Below the pieces are notes generated by a model. The model saw only the letters and a list, made by a program, of their open reading frames with translations. It was not told the DNA's origin and ran no database searches. The position numbers and the translations under genes are program-made. Below are positions 18,760-26,638 of a stretch of 64,000 nt of DNA, one piece after another. Source of the stretch: Salinilacustrithrix flava (GTDB lineage: Bacteria; Actinomycetota; Acidimicrobiia; Acidimicrobiales; Salinilacustritrichaceae); assembly GCF_041228405.1 (NCBI RefSeq), contig NZ_CP133888.1:2170001-2234000 (forward strand), in the 5' to 3' direction. How positions within the stretch are numbered: position 1 is the stretch's first letter; every line of letters begins with the position of its first letter.

Positions 18760-20312
18760 CAAGGTGCCTCCCCATCGATGGGCACGGTGGTGCCGCCTTC
18801 GACGTCGAAGACGATGCCCTGGGCGAGCGGGAGCTCCCGGGACCAGTTGACGGTGGCGGTCTGGCGGCGCATGTAGCCCTTCCAGGCGTCGGAGCCGGAC
18901 TCCCGTCCGCCGCCGGTGTCCTTCTCGCCACCGAACGCCCCACCGATCTCGGCGCCGGACGGGCCGATGTTCACGTTGGCGATGCCGCAGTCGGAGCCGG
19001 TGGCCGACAGGAACCGCTCGGTCTCGCGCACGTCGGTGGAGAAGATGCACGACGACAGGCCCTGGGGGACGTCGTTGTGCATGGCGATGGCGTCGTCGAG
19101 GTCTCGGTACCGCAGCACGTAGAGGATCGGGGCGAACGTCTCGGTGCGGACGAGGTCGGTCTGGGCCGGCATGTGCACGATGGCGGGGCGGACGTAGAAG
19201 CCCTCGGCGTCGTCTGCCGCTGGGACCGCGTCGGTGATGCGCTCGCCGCCGACCACGGTGCCGCCCTGCTCGCGTGCCTGGTCCAGGGCGGCCTGCATGG
19301 CGTCGAACGCGGCGCCGTCGATGAGGGGACCGACGAGGGTGCCGTCGGCGAGGGGATCGCCCACCGGCAGTCCGGCGTAGGTGCGCTCGAGGGCGGGGAG
19401 CAGCCGGTCGGCGACGTCGTCGTGCACGATGAGCCGGCGCAGGCTGGTGCAGCGCTGGCCGCACGTGCCCACCGCGGAGAAGACCACCGCTCGCAGGGCC
19501 AGGTCCACGTCGGCGGAGGGCGCCACGATCATGGCGTTGTTGCCGCCGAGCTCGAGGATGCTGCGCCCGAGGCGGGCGGCCACGGCCTGGCTGACGGCCC
19601 GGCCCATGCGGGTGGAGCCGGTGGCGGACACGATCGCCACGTCGGGGTGCTCGGCGAGGGCCCGACCGACCTCGGCGTCGCCGACCACCACCTGGACGAG
19701 GTCGTCAGGTGCGTCACCGAATCGCTCGGCCGCGCGCTGGAAGATGCCGAGGGTGGCGAGCGCGGTGAGCGGCGCCTTCTCCGACGGCTTCCAGATCACC
19801 GGGTCGCCGCACGCCAGCGCGAGGGCGGTGTTCCACGCCCACACGGCCACGGGGAAGTTGAAAGCGGTGATCACCGCGCAGGGGCCCATCGGGTGCCAGG
19901 TCTCCCGCATGGCATGACCCGGCCGCTCGGAGGCGATGGTGAGGCCGTGGAGCTGGCGGGACAGGCCGACGGCGAAGTCGCAGATGTCGATCATCTCCTG
20001 GACCTCGCCGAGGCCTTCCTGGCGGATCTTCCCGCACTCCAGCGAGACGAGGGCGCCGAGGTCGTCCTTGGCGGCCCGCAGCTCCTCGCCGAGCAACCGG
20101 ACCAGCTCGCCGCGACGGGGCGCAGGCACGTCGCGCCACGTGCGGAAGGCATCGGACGCCCGCTGCACCGCGCCGTCGACGTCGGAGGCATCGACCGTGG
20201 CGATCGACGCCAGCAGGCTCCCGTCGATCGGGGTGCGGACGTCGAGGTCGCCGCCGGTGAGCACGTCGTCGGCGAGCCCGGCGGCCGAGAGGATTCCGGA
20301 GGCCTGCTCCAT
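18759..20312 (-). CDS. Aldehyde dehydrogenase, ALDH7 type (probable alpha-aminoadipate-semialdehyde dehydrogenase)
   Basis: A 517-residue ALDH. The catalytic cysteine is in GTCGQRCTSLRRL and the general base in LELGGNNAMIV. The C-terminal signature SGAEIGGAFGGEKDTGGGRE followed by SGSDAWKGYMRR is diagnostic of ALDH7, whose members oxidise alpha-aminoadipate semialdehyde to aminoadipate in lysine breakdown. The pairing with the downstream lysine/saccharopine dehydrogenase supports that role. The start overlaps the upstream hydrolase stop as TGATG. Confidence 0.9.
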   Translation of the reverse strand: MEQASGILSAAGLADDVLTGGDLDVRTPIDGSLLASIATVDASDVDGAVQRASDAFRTWRDVPAPRRGELVRLLGEELRAAKDDLGALVSLECGKIRQEGLGEVQEMIDICDFAVGLSRQLHGLTIASERPGHAMRETWHPMGPCAVITAFNFPVAVWAWNTALALACGDPVIWKPSEKAPLTALATLGIFQRAAERFGDAPDDLVQVVVGDAEVGRALAEHPDVAIVSATGSTRMGRAVSQAVAARLGRSILELGGNNAMIVAPSADVDLALRAVVFSAVGTCGQRCTSLRRLIVHDDVADRLLPALERTYAGLPVGDPLADGTLVGPLIDGAAFDAMQAALDQAREQGGTVVGGERITDAVPAADDAEGFYVRPAIVHMPAQTDLVRTETFAPILYVLRYRDLDDAIAMHNDVPQGLSSCIFSTDVRETERFLSATGSDCGIANVNIGPSGAEIGGAFGGEKDTGGGRESGSDAWKGYMRRQTATVNWSRELPLAQGIVFDVEGGTTVPIDGEAP

Positions 20313-21544
20313 CAGTCCACCAGCGCCTGGTAGATGGTGGACTGCAGCTCCCGCCGGATCGGGTACGTCGACGACGGCAGCAGCTGGGTGAGGAACACGA
20401 AGCTCAGCTCCTCGACCGGGTCGATGCGGAAGGCCGTGGAGGCGGCGCCGCCCCAGCCGTAGTCGCCCGGCGAGCCGATGGCCCGGTTCTCCTGCGGCGA
20501 GACGGACACGCTGAACCCGAGGCCGAAGCCCATCCCCTCCATGGCCGACTCCGCGAAGCCGACCTGGCCCATGTCGTTGAGGTCCCGGCCGTCGGGGAGG
20601 TGGTTGCTGGCCATGTACCGCACGGTGCGGGGCGACAGCAGCCGCACGCCGTCCAGCTCGCCGCCACGCTCCAGCATCCGGACGAAGCGGTGGTAGTCGG
20701 CCATGGTCGAGACCAGGCCGCCGCCGCCGGAGAGCATCGGCGGGCGCCGGTGGTAGAGGGACTTGTCCCACGGGTCCATCACGCTCGTGGTGCCCCCGAA
20801 GAACAGGTGGTTCGTGGTGAAGCGGGCGCAGCGGTCCTCGCCCTCGACCCAGAACGAGGTGTCGGGCATCTTCAGCGGCTCGAAGATCTCCCGCTCGAAG
20901 AACTCGTCGAGGGCCATGCCGCTGACGACCTCGACGATGGCGCCGCAGACGTCGGTGGACATCGAGTAGCACCAGCTGGTGCCGGGATCGAACTGCAGCG
21001 GCAGGCTGCCGAGCAGCTCCATCTCCTCGCTGAGGCTGCGGGTCGACGGGCTGAAGTCGCCGAGGCCGTGCGTGCGGTAGATGGCGTCGACGGCGTGCTG
21101 GTTCTGGAAGCCGTAGGTGAGGCCCGACATGTGGGTGAGCACGTCGTGGACCGTGATCTCCCGGGCTGCCTCGCGGGTCTCGTAGCGCTGCTGGTTGCCG
21201 CTGGTGAACACCCGGGGATCGGCGAAGGCGGGCAGGTACTTCGAGACCGGGTCCTCGAGCAGGATCCTGCCCTGCTCGTAGAGCATCATCAGCGCCACGC
21301 TCGTGACCGGCTTGGTCATCGAGTACACGCGGACGATGCAGTCGTCCCGGATCGGCCGGTCGCTGTCCCGGTCGGCGTAGCCGTACAGGTCGTGGTGGAC
21401 GATCTCGCCCCGCCGGCTGACGAGCAGCTGGACGAACGGGAACCGCCCGTCGTCGACGTAGGCGTGGGTGAGCTCGTCGATGCGGGCGAGCCGGCCGGGG
21501 TCGACGCCGACCTCGGAGGGATCGATGGTGGGTTCGAGCGCCAT
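20312..21544 (-). CDS. Serine hydrolase, beta-lactamase class C / esterase family
   Basis: A 410-residue penicillin-binding-like hydrolase. The active-site SMTK lies at 75-78 and Tyr in WCYSMSTD about 120 residues later; the third motif is probably the GWGG near residue 360 in place of a KTG. No signal peptide is apparent, so it is likely a cytosolic esterase like EstB rather than a beta-lactamase. As first gene of a three-gene operon with lysine-catabolic dehydrogenases its substrate may be an amide or ester of a related compound, but that is a guess. TAGGGT lies 8 nt before the start. Confidence 0.85.
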   Translation of the reverse strand: MALEPTIDPSEVGVDPGRLARIDELTHAYVDDGRFPFVQLLVSRRGEIVHHDLYGYADRDSDRPIRDDCIVRVYSMTKPVTSVALMMLYEQGRILLEDPVSKYLPAFADPRVFTSGNQQRYETREAAREITVHDVLTHMSGLTYGFQNQHAVDAIYRTHGLGDFSPSTRSLSEEMELLGSLPLQFDPGTSWCYSMSTDVCGAIVEVVSGMALDEFFEREIFEPLKMPDTSFWVEGEDRCARFTTNHLFFGGTTSVMDPWDKSLYHRRPPMLSGGGGLVSTMADYHRFVRMLERGGELDGVRLLSPRTVRYMASNHLPDGRDLNDMGQVGFAESAMEGMGFGLGFSVSVSPQENRAIGSPGDYGWGGAASTAFRIDPVEELSFVFLTQLLPSSTYPIRRELQSTIYQALVD

Positions 21545-21552
21545 GGGGCGGG

Positions 21553-21558
21553 ACCCTA
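21553..21558 (-). promoter_or_regulatory. Leaderless -10 element of the putative lysine-catabolic operon
   Basis: TAGGGT on the minus strand with 8 nt to ATG 21544; the only promoter candidate seen for the three coupled genes. Confidence 0.5.
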
Positions 21559-21658
21559 CGCGGGCTTCCTGCACCGGCGTCGGTGATCTTGACCGTCCGC
21601 GTGGCCACCGGCTCAGATGCCAGCGACACGAGTTCGCGATGCCGCACAGGGGGAACCG

Positions 21659-22864
21659 ATGAGCACGACCGACGAAGCCCGCGTGACCGAGGCGGTCGAG
21701 CAGCTGCTCGCCGAGCACGACCCGAAGCAGGTCGACAAGGTCACCTTCCGGGGTGCCGTCTACGACGCCGGTCTGGCCTGGATCCACTTCCCCGAGGGCT
21801 GGGGCGGCATGGGCCTGGCGCCGACGCACCAGCGCATCGTCGAGAAGGCGCTGCGCGAGGCCGGCGGGCCGAGCATGGACCAGACCCAGTTCTTCGGGCT
21901 CGCCCTCGCCGGCCCCACCGTCGTCAGCCACGGCAGCGAGGACCTCAAGTCCCGCACCCTGCGCCGGATGTACACGGGCGAGGACGCCTGGTGCCAGCTG
22001 TTCTCCGAGCCCGGCGCCGGCTCCGACCTGGCCGGCCTGTCGTGCAAGGCCGTGCGCGACGGCGACGAGTGGGTCGTGTCGGGCCAGAAGGTGTGGAACA
22101 CCATGGCCCACCTGGCCAACAAGGGCATGCTCGTCGCTCGCACCGACCCCGACCAGCCCAAGCACAAGGGTCTCACCTACTTCATGGTCGACATGACCGC
22201 CCCCGGCGTCGACGTGCGCCCGCTGCGCCAGATCACCGGTGAGGCCGAGTTCAACGAGGTGTACCTCGACGAGGTCCGCATCCCCGACGCCGACCGCATC
22301 GGCGACATCGGCGACGGCTGGCGGGTCTCGATGACCACGCTGATGAACGAGCGCACATCCATCGGCGGGGGTGGTGGCGGCGGTCCCCGCCCGGCCGGCT
22401 CCGGCCCCATCGCCGAGGCCGTGCGGATCTGGAACGACCTGCCCGACTGGGCTCGCACCGACGCCCACCGTGACCGGCTCATGCAGCTGTGGGTGCAGGC
22501 CGAGGCGCTGCGCCTCACCAACATCCGGGCCGGCCAGGCCCGCAAGGCCGGCAACCCCGGCCCGGAGTCGTCGATCTCCAAGCTCATGCTCGCCCTCGTG
22601 AACAAGGACATCTACGCGTACTGCGTGGACCTGCTCGGCGCGCAGGGCCTCGTCGACTACGACTTCGAGATGCGCCGAGCCGACGCCATCGGGCTCGAGG
22701 GCCCTCCCGGTTCGGCTCGCAAGATGTTCCTGCGGTCCCGGGCCAACTCCATCGAGGGCGGCACGTCGGAGATCATGAAGAACATCCTCGGCGAGCGGGT
22801 GCTCGGCCTGCCCGGCGAACCGCGCGTCGACAAGGACCTGCCCTGGAAGGAGGTCCCCCGGTAG
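21659..22864 (+). CDS. Acyl-CoA dehydrogenase (FadE type)
   Basis: A 401-residue FAD-dependent acyl-CoA dehydrogenase. WCQLFSEPGAGSDLAGL is the FAD/substrate-binding signature, VWNTMAHLANKGMLVART the middle domain, and NSIEGGTSEIMKNILGERVLGLP the C-terminal signature. A glycine run (GGGGGGG) in the loop after MNERTSI is common in actinobacterial members. The catalytic base is not certain from sequence alone. AGGGGGA 4 nt before ATG 21659 decides the start over an in-frame ATG at 21617. Confidence 0.9.
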   Translation: MSTTDEARVTEAVEQLLAEHDPKQVDKVTFRGAVYDAGLAWIHFPEGWGGMGLAPTHQRIVEKALREAGGPSMDQTQFFGLALAGPTVVSHGSEDLKSRTLRRMYTGEDAWCQLFSEPGAGSDLAGLSCKAVRDGDEWVVSGQKVWNTMAHLANKGMLVARTDPDQPKHKGLTYFMVDMTAPGVDVRPLRQITGEAEFNEVYLDEVRIPDADRIGDIGDGWRVSMTTLMNERTSIGGGGGGGPRPAGSGPIAEAVRIWNDLPDWARTDAHRDRLMQLWVQAEALRLTNIRAGQARKAGNPGPESSISKLMLALVNKDIYAYCVDLLGAQGLVDYDFEMRRADAIGLEGPPGSARKMFLRSRANSIEGGTSEIMKNILGERVLGLPGEPRVDKDLPWKEVPR

Positions 22865-22914
22865 CCCACCGGCGGACCTTCTACCGCCCGGTCCTCCTCG
22901 GTTAGGGACCGGCC

Positions 22915-23556
22915 ATGCGACGCCTGATGCTCTCCTTCGCCGCGCTCGCGCTCGTCGCCGGTGCCTGCGGTGACGACGACGACACGCCCCCCGCCGCCTC
23001 CGGCGACCCATCCACGGTCTCCTCCGAGACGACCAGCACCACGTCGAGCACGACCTCGACCACCTCCACGACCGCCCCGCCGACCACCGCCGGCGACGGG
23101 GCCGACCAGGCGCAGCTCGACCAGTCGTGCGAGTCGCTGGACGGCTTCACGATCTCGTTCCCCGGCGACTGGGAGGCCGTCAGCGACTGCGGCCAGTTCG
23201 GGCCTGCACCGCTGGACGAGCCCGCGCCCGCGACCGACGAGCGGACGGGCGTGGTGAGCGCGTTCGTCGACCCGGTTCCCTTCGAGCAGGTCGTCGAGCC
23301 TGCGCCGGGCGACGGGGCGCGCGAGGAGACCACGATCGACGGGCTCCCGGCCGTGCGGGTCGAGGGGCAGCAGGAGGCCGAGGGGCTGTACCCCGAGGGG
23401 ACGGCCTACGTCCGCTGGATGGTCGACCTGTCGGAGGTGCGCGGCGACGCGACGCTCTTCCTCGACGCCTACGACCTCGGCTACGACATCGGCTACGACG
23501 AGGCCGTCGAGGTGCTGGACGACATGGCCGAAACGGTCGACGTCACCGACCGCTGA
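22915..23556 (+). CDS. Secreted lipoprotein of unknown function
   Basis: A 213-residue lipoprotein: positively charged start, hydrophobic h-region and lipobox LVAGAC with Cys18. A Ser/Thr-rich linker of about 35 residues (TTSTTSSTTSTT) precedes a folded acidic domain (residues 65-213) with three Cys left in the mature protein (the lipidated Cys18, and Cys residues in QSCESL and SDCGQF). Expected to be anchored on the outer face of the membrane. TAGGGA 6 nt before the start is a near match to the leaderless motif. Confidence 0.82.
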   Translation: MRRLMLSFAALALVAGACGDDDDTPPAASGDPSTVSSETTSTTSSTTSTTSTTAPPTTAGDGADQAQLDQSCESLDGFTISFPGDWEAVSDCGQFGPAPLDEPAPATDERTGVVSAFVDPVPFEQVVEPAPGDGAREETTIDGLPAVRVEGQQEAEGLYPEGTAYVRWMVDLSEVRGDATLFLDAYDLGYDIGYDEAVEVLDDMAETVDVTDR

Positions 23557-23577
23557 GGCTCGCTCACGATCGGTTCT

Positions 23578-23617
23578 GGGCCGCGGGGCACGCACGCAGT
23601 GGCGGTTGACGCGGCCC
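23578..23617. terminator. Hairpin between convergent lipoprotein and hydratase genes
   Basis: GGGCCGCG and CGCGGCCC form a perfect 8-bp stem around a 24-nt loop. No U-tract; the position between convergent stops favours a terminator role. Confidence 0.4.
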
Positions 23618-23632
23618 GGTTCGGTTCGGTGG

Positions 23633-24409
23633 TCAGCGCCCGGTGAACTCGGGCGGCCGCTTCTCGAGGAAGGCGGCGACGCCCTCCTTGTGGTCCTCGG
23701 TGCGGAACAGGTCGGCGAGGGTGGAGGAGACCCAACGGCCGAGCTCGGTCCAGTCCGGATCGAGCGCCTTGCGCAGCCCGTGCTTGATGGACTGGACGGC
23801 GAGTGGGGGCCGGGACGCGATCTCCTCGGCCAGGCGCAGCGCCACGGGGAGCAGGTCCTCGTGGGGGACCAGCGAGGAGACCAGGCCGATGCGCTCGGCG
23901 CGCTCCGCGTCGATGACGGCGCCGGTGTAGAGCAGCAGGGCCGCGTTCTCCCGCCCGACCAGCTGCGCGAGGCGACCGATGCCGGCGACGTCGGACACCA
24001 GGCCCCGGAGCACGAACAGCTCACCGAACTTGGCCCGGTCCGAGGCGATGCGGATGTCGGCCATGAGCGCGAGCTCCATGCCCCAGCCCACCGCAGCACC
24101 GTTGACGGCTGCGATGACCGGCACGTCGGTGTGCAGGAGCGCGTCGGCAGCCGGGGTGAGCCGAGGGGAGCGGGACAGGTTCGACGACGTGGCCTCCCCG
24201 GCGCCCACCATCACCTGCTTGACGTCATCGCCCGAGCAGAAGGCGGGGTCGGCGCCGGTGATCACCAGGCAGCGAGCTGAGGTCTCCCGGACAGCGGTCT
24301 CCAGGGCGTCGTACAGCTCGAAGGTCAGGGCGTTGCGAGCATCGGGACGGTCGAGGGTCAGCACCTCGACGTCGCCGTGGCGGTCGATGCGAAGTCCGGC
24401 GTCGCTCAT
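23633..24409 (-). CDS. Enoyl-CoA hydratase/isomerase family protein
   Basis: A 258-residue crotonase-fold protein. The oxyanion-hole segments are FCSGDDVKQ and AAVNGAAVGWGMELAL; Asp or Glu catalytic residues expected around GELFVLRGLVSDVAGIGRL are not the standard hydratase pair, so it may be an isomerase or another crotonase-superfamily activity. TAGGTT stands 6 nt before the ATG. It is divergent from dedA. Confidence 0.88.
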   Translation of the reverse strand: MSDAGLRIDRHGDVEVLTLDRPDARNALTFELYDALETAVRETSARCLVITGADPAFCSGDDVKQVMVGAGEATSSNLSRSPRLTPAADALLHTDVPVIAAVNGAAVGWGMELALMADIRIASDRAKFGELFVLRGLVSDVAGIGRLAQLVGRENAALLLYTGAVIDAERAERIGLVSSLVPHEDLLPVALRLAEEIASRPPLAVQSIKHGLRKALDPDWTELGRWVSSTLADLFRTEDHKEGVAAFLEKRPPEFTGR

Positions 24410-24415
24410 GGTCGG

Positions 24416-24421
24416 AACCTA
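24416..24421 (-). promoter_or_regulatory. Leaderless -10 element of enoyl-CoA hydratase
   Basis: TAGGTT on the minus strand, 6 nt before ATG 24409. Confidence 0.6.
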
Positions 24422-24443
24422 GACGGGTGGGTACGGGCCAAGG

Positions 24444-25067
24444 GTGAGCGACTGGGTCACCACCTTCATCGAGACGATCGGCTACCCGGGCATCTACCTG
24501 CTGATGATCGTGGAGATCTTCTTCCCCGTGGTGCAGTCCGAGATCGTCATGACCTTCAGCGGGTTCACGGCATCCCGAGGCGACTTGAACATCTGGATGG
24601 CGGGCGCAGCCGGGATCGCCGGCAGCCAGACCGGGTCGCTCGCCCTCTTCGCGCTCGCCCGTCGGTTCTCCGAGGACCAGGTCGACGACTTCCTGGCGAC
24701 CTACGGGCGGTGGCTCGGGTTCACCCACGACAACCTCGAGCGGGGCCAGGACTTCTTCCGCCGCCACGACCAGTGGGGGGTGGTCATCGGTCGCCTGCTC
24801 CCCGGGCTGCGCGCCTTCATCGCGATCCCCGCCGGCATCCAGGACATGGGCTGGGGCCGGTTCTTCGTGCTCAACCTGATCGGCACGGCGTTCTGGGTGA
24901 GCGTGCTGACCTGGCTCGGTTCGATCCTCGGCGACAACTACGACGCCGTCGACCAGTACAGCTCGTACTTCACCAACGCGATGCTGCTCGCCGTCGGTGC
25001 CTTCATCCTCTACCGCCTGTACCGGGTCGTCCGACGCCACGTCTCCGACGAGCCCGCCGCTTCTTGA
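24444..25067 (+). CDS. DedA family membrane protein
   Basis: A 207-residue DedA/SNARE-associated-family protein. An amphipathic N-terminus with GYPGIYLLMIVEIFFPVVQSEIVM is followed by the conserved GRLLPGLRAFIAIPAGIQDMGWGRFFVLNLIGTAFW, with the reentrant/transmembrane pattern and essential Arg/Gly. DedA proteins are linked to lipid-carrier recycling and membrane homeostasis. The GTG start is the only reasonable one; TACGGG 6 nt upstream is a weaker match to the leaderless hexamer. The stop codon lies within a 16-bp palindrome. Confidence 0.9.
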   Translation: MSDWVTTFIETIGYPGIYLLMIVEIFFPVVQSEIVMTFSGFTASRGDLNIWMAGAAGIAGSQTGSLALFALARRFSEDQVDDFLATYGRWLGFTHDNLERGQDFFRRHDQWGVVIGRLLPGLRAFIAIPAGIQDMGWGRFFVLNLIGTAFWVSVLTWLGSILGDNYDAVDQYSSYFTNAMLLAVGAFILYRLYRVVRRHVSDEPAAS

Positions 25068-25079
25068 CCGATCGGTCAA
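25064..25079. promoter_or_regulatory. 16-bp perfect palindrome, TetR-type operator candidate
   Basis: TTGACCGATCGGTCAA is its own reverse complement. It overlaps the dedA stop and ends 1 bp before a TATGGT -10 hexamer, so a bound dimer would block transcription of the thioesterase-LLM pair. ACCGATCGGT-type cores are common in TetR-family operators. No TetR gene is present in the window. Confidence 0.6.
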
Positions 25080-25080
25080 C

Positions 25081-25086
25081 TATGGT
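25081..25086 (+). promoter_or_regulatory. Leaderless -10 element of the PaaI-thioesterase/LLM operon
   Basis: TATGGT with 8 nt to ATG 25095, immediately downstream of the palindrome. Confidence 0.6.
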
Positions 25087-25094
25087 CCGTCGCC

Positions 25095-25556
25095 ATGGCG
25101 GACCCGTCCCTGGAGTTCCCGAACTACTCCGAACAGACCGCCGAGGGCATGCTCGGCACCAACCCCATGCTCGAGGCGGGGCTCATGGGGTTCCTCGGCA
25201 TCCGCCACTCGGGGTGCGGTGCGGGATGGATCGAGGCCGAGCTCGACGTGCGGGCCGACCTGCTCACGCCGTTCGGCACCGCCCACGGCGGCGTGGTGTC
25301 CGCGCTGGCGGACCACGTGCTCGGCTCGGTGATGTACCCGGTCATGGCGTCGGGTCAGTGGGCGGCCACCACCGAGTTCAAGCTCAACCTCCTGCGTCCG
25401 GTGCGCGACGGCGTGCTCCGGGCCCGGGCCGACATCATCTCGATGAGCCGCCGCACGGCCGTCGTTCGCATCGACGTCACCAACGACACCCCCGAGGGTG
25501 GCGCCCGCCTCGCAGCCGCAGCGCAGGGCACCGTCTCGATCCAGGACCCCCGATAG
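25095..25556 (+). CDS. PaaI-family hotdog thioesterase
   Basis: A 153-residue single-hotdog thioesterase. TPFGTAHGGVVSALADH carries the HGG motif and the general acid/base position of PaaI proteins; TTEFKLNLLRPV is the typical central strand. It would hydrolyse aryl- or acyl-CoA. It is the first gene of a two-gene unit with an LLM oxidoreductase 15 bp downstream, preceded by a possible TetR operator. Confidence 0.9.
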   Translation: MADPSLEFPNYSEQTAEGMLGTNPMLEAGLMGFLGIRHSGCGAGWIEAELDVRADLLTPFGTAHGGVVSALADHVLGSVMYPVMASGQWAATTEFKLNLLRPVRDGVLRARADIISMSRRTAVVRIDVTNDTPEGGARLAAAAQGTVSIQDPR

Positions 25557-25571
25557 GGGAGAGGAGCACCC

Positions 25572-26594
25572 ATGGAGCTGCACGTGATGGCCGGCGGACG
25601 CCGGCTGGACAAGGTCCAGGAGTTCGCCCGAGCGGTCGACGGGGCCGGCCTCGACGGCATCGTCTACGTCGAGTCGGGCCGCACCGCGTACCTGTCGGTC
25701 GCCGCAGCCGCGCTGGCCGCCCCTCGGCTGTCGCTCTCGACCGGGATCGCCGTGGCGTTCCCCCGCAGCCCGACCGTGACGGCGACCAACGCCTGGGAGC
25801 TGCAGGACATCACCGACGGGAAGTTCCGCCTCGGGCTCGGCACGCAGGTGCGGGCCCACATCGAGCGCCGCTACGGCGTGGACTTCGACCCGCCCGGCCC
25901 CCGCATGCGCGAGTACGTGCAGGCGGTGAAGGCGCTGTTCTCCTCGTTCCGGGGCCACGGCCTCGAGTTCGACGGCGAGTACCACGAGCTCTCGCTCATG
26001 CCCCAGATGTGGTCGCCCGGTCCGATCGACCACCCCGACCCCCCGGTCGACATCGCCGCGGTGGGCCCGTGGATGGTCCAGATGGCCGGTGCGGTGGCCG
26101 ACGGCGTGCACGTGCACCCCTTCCACTCCCGCACCTACCTCGACGACAACCTGCTTCCCGGCCTCCGCGAGGGCGCCGACGACGCCGGCCGCACCTTCGA
26201 CGACCTGACGCTGTCGGTGCCGGTGTTCACCGTCGTCGGCGACACCGAGGAGGAGCGGGCCCGCTGGCGCGAGCGCGCCAAGTTCCAGATCGCGTTCTAC
26301 GGGTCGACGAAGAACTACGCCTTCATGTTCGACATGCTCGGCTTCGAGGGCACGTCCTCGGCGATCAACGACAAGCTCAAGGCCGGCGACATGGCCGGCA
26401 TGGCCGCCCTCATCACCGATGACATGCTCGCCCACTTCGCCGTCGAGGCCGCATGGGACGACCTGGCCGACGTGCTGCGCACGAAGTACGACGGCATCGC
26501 CGACCGGCTGATCCTGTACTTCGCCGAGGAGATGCACCAGGGCGACCCGAGGTCGCTGGCCCGCATGGGTGAGGTCGCCGCCGCCCTGCACTGA
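25572..26594 (+). CDS. LLM-class F420-dependent oxidoreductase
   Basis: A 340-residue bacterial-luciferase-fold flavin/F420 oxidoreductase. ARAVDGAGLDGIVYVESG and ITDGKFRLGLGTQ match the actinobacterial group that uses coenzyme F420; DIAAVGPWMVQMAGAVADGVHVHPF is the conserved second half. The substrate is unknown; linkage to a thioesterase suggests acyl-CoA-related chemistry. GGAGAGGAG 6 nt before the ATG is a strong ribosome-binding site, in contrast to the leaderless first gene. Confidence 0.88.
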   Translation: MELHVMAGGRRLDKVQEFARAVDGAGLDGIVYVESGRTAYLSVAAAALAAPRLSLSTGIAVAFPRSPTVTATNAWELQDITDGKFRLGLGTQVRAHIERRYGVDFDPPGPRMREYVQAVKALFSSFRGHGLEFDGEYHELSLMPQMWSPGPIDHPDPPVDIAAVGPWMVQMAGAVADGVHVHPFHSRTYLDDNLLPGLREGADDAGRTFDDLTLSVPVFTVVGDTEEERARWRERAKFQIAFYGSTKNYAFMFDMLGFEGTSSAINDKLKAGDMAGMAALITDDMLAHFAVEAAWDDLADVLRTKYDGIADRLILYFAEEMHQGDPRSLARMGEVAAALH

Positions 26595-26638
26595 TCCGGG
26601 ATTGCCCCTGAGCGGCCCCGGCCTGTGAGCATTGGGGG

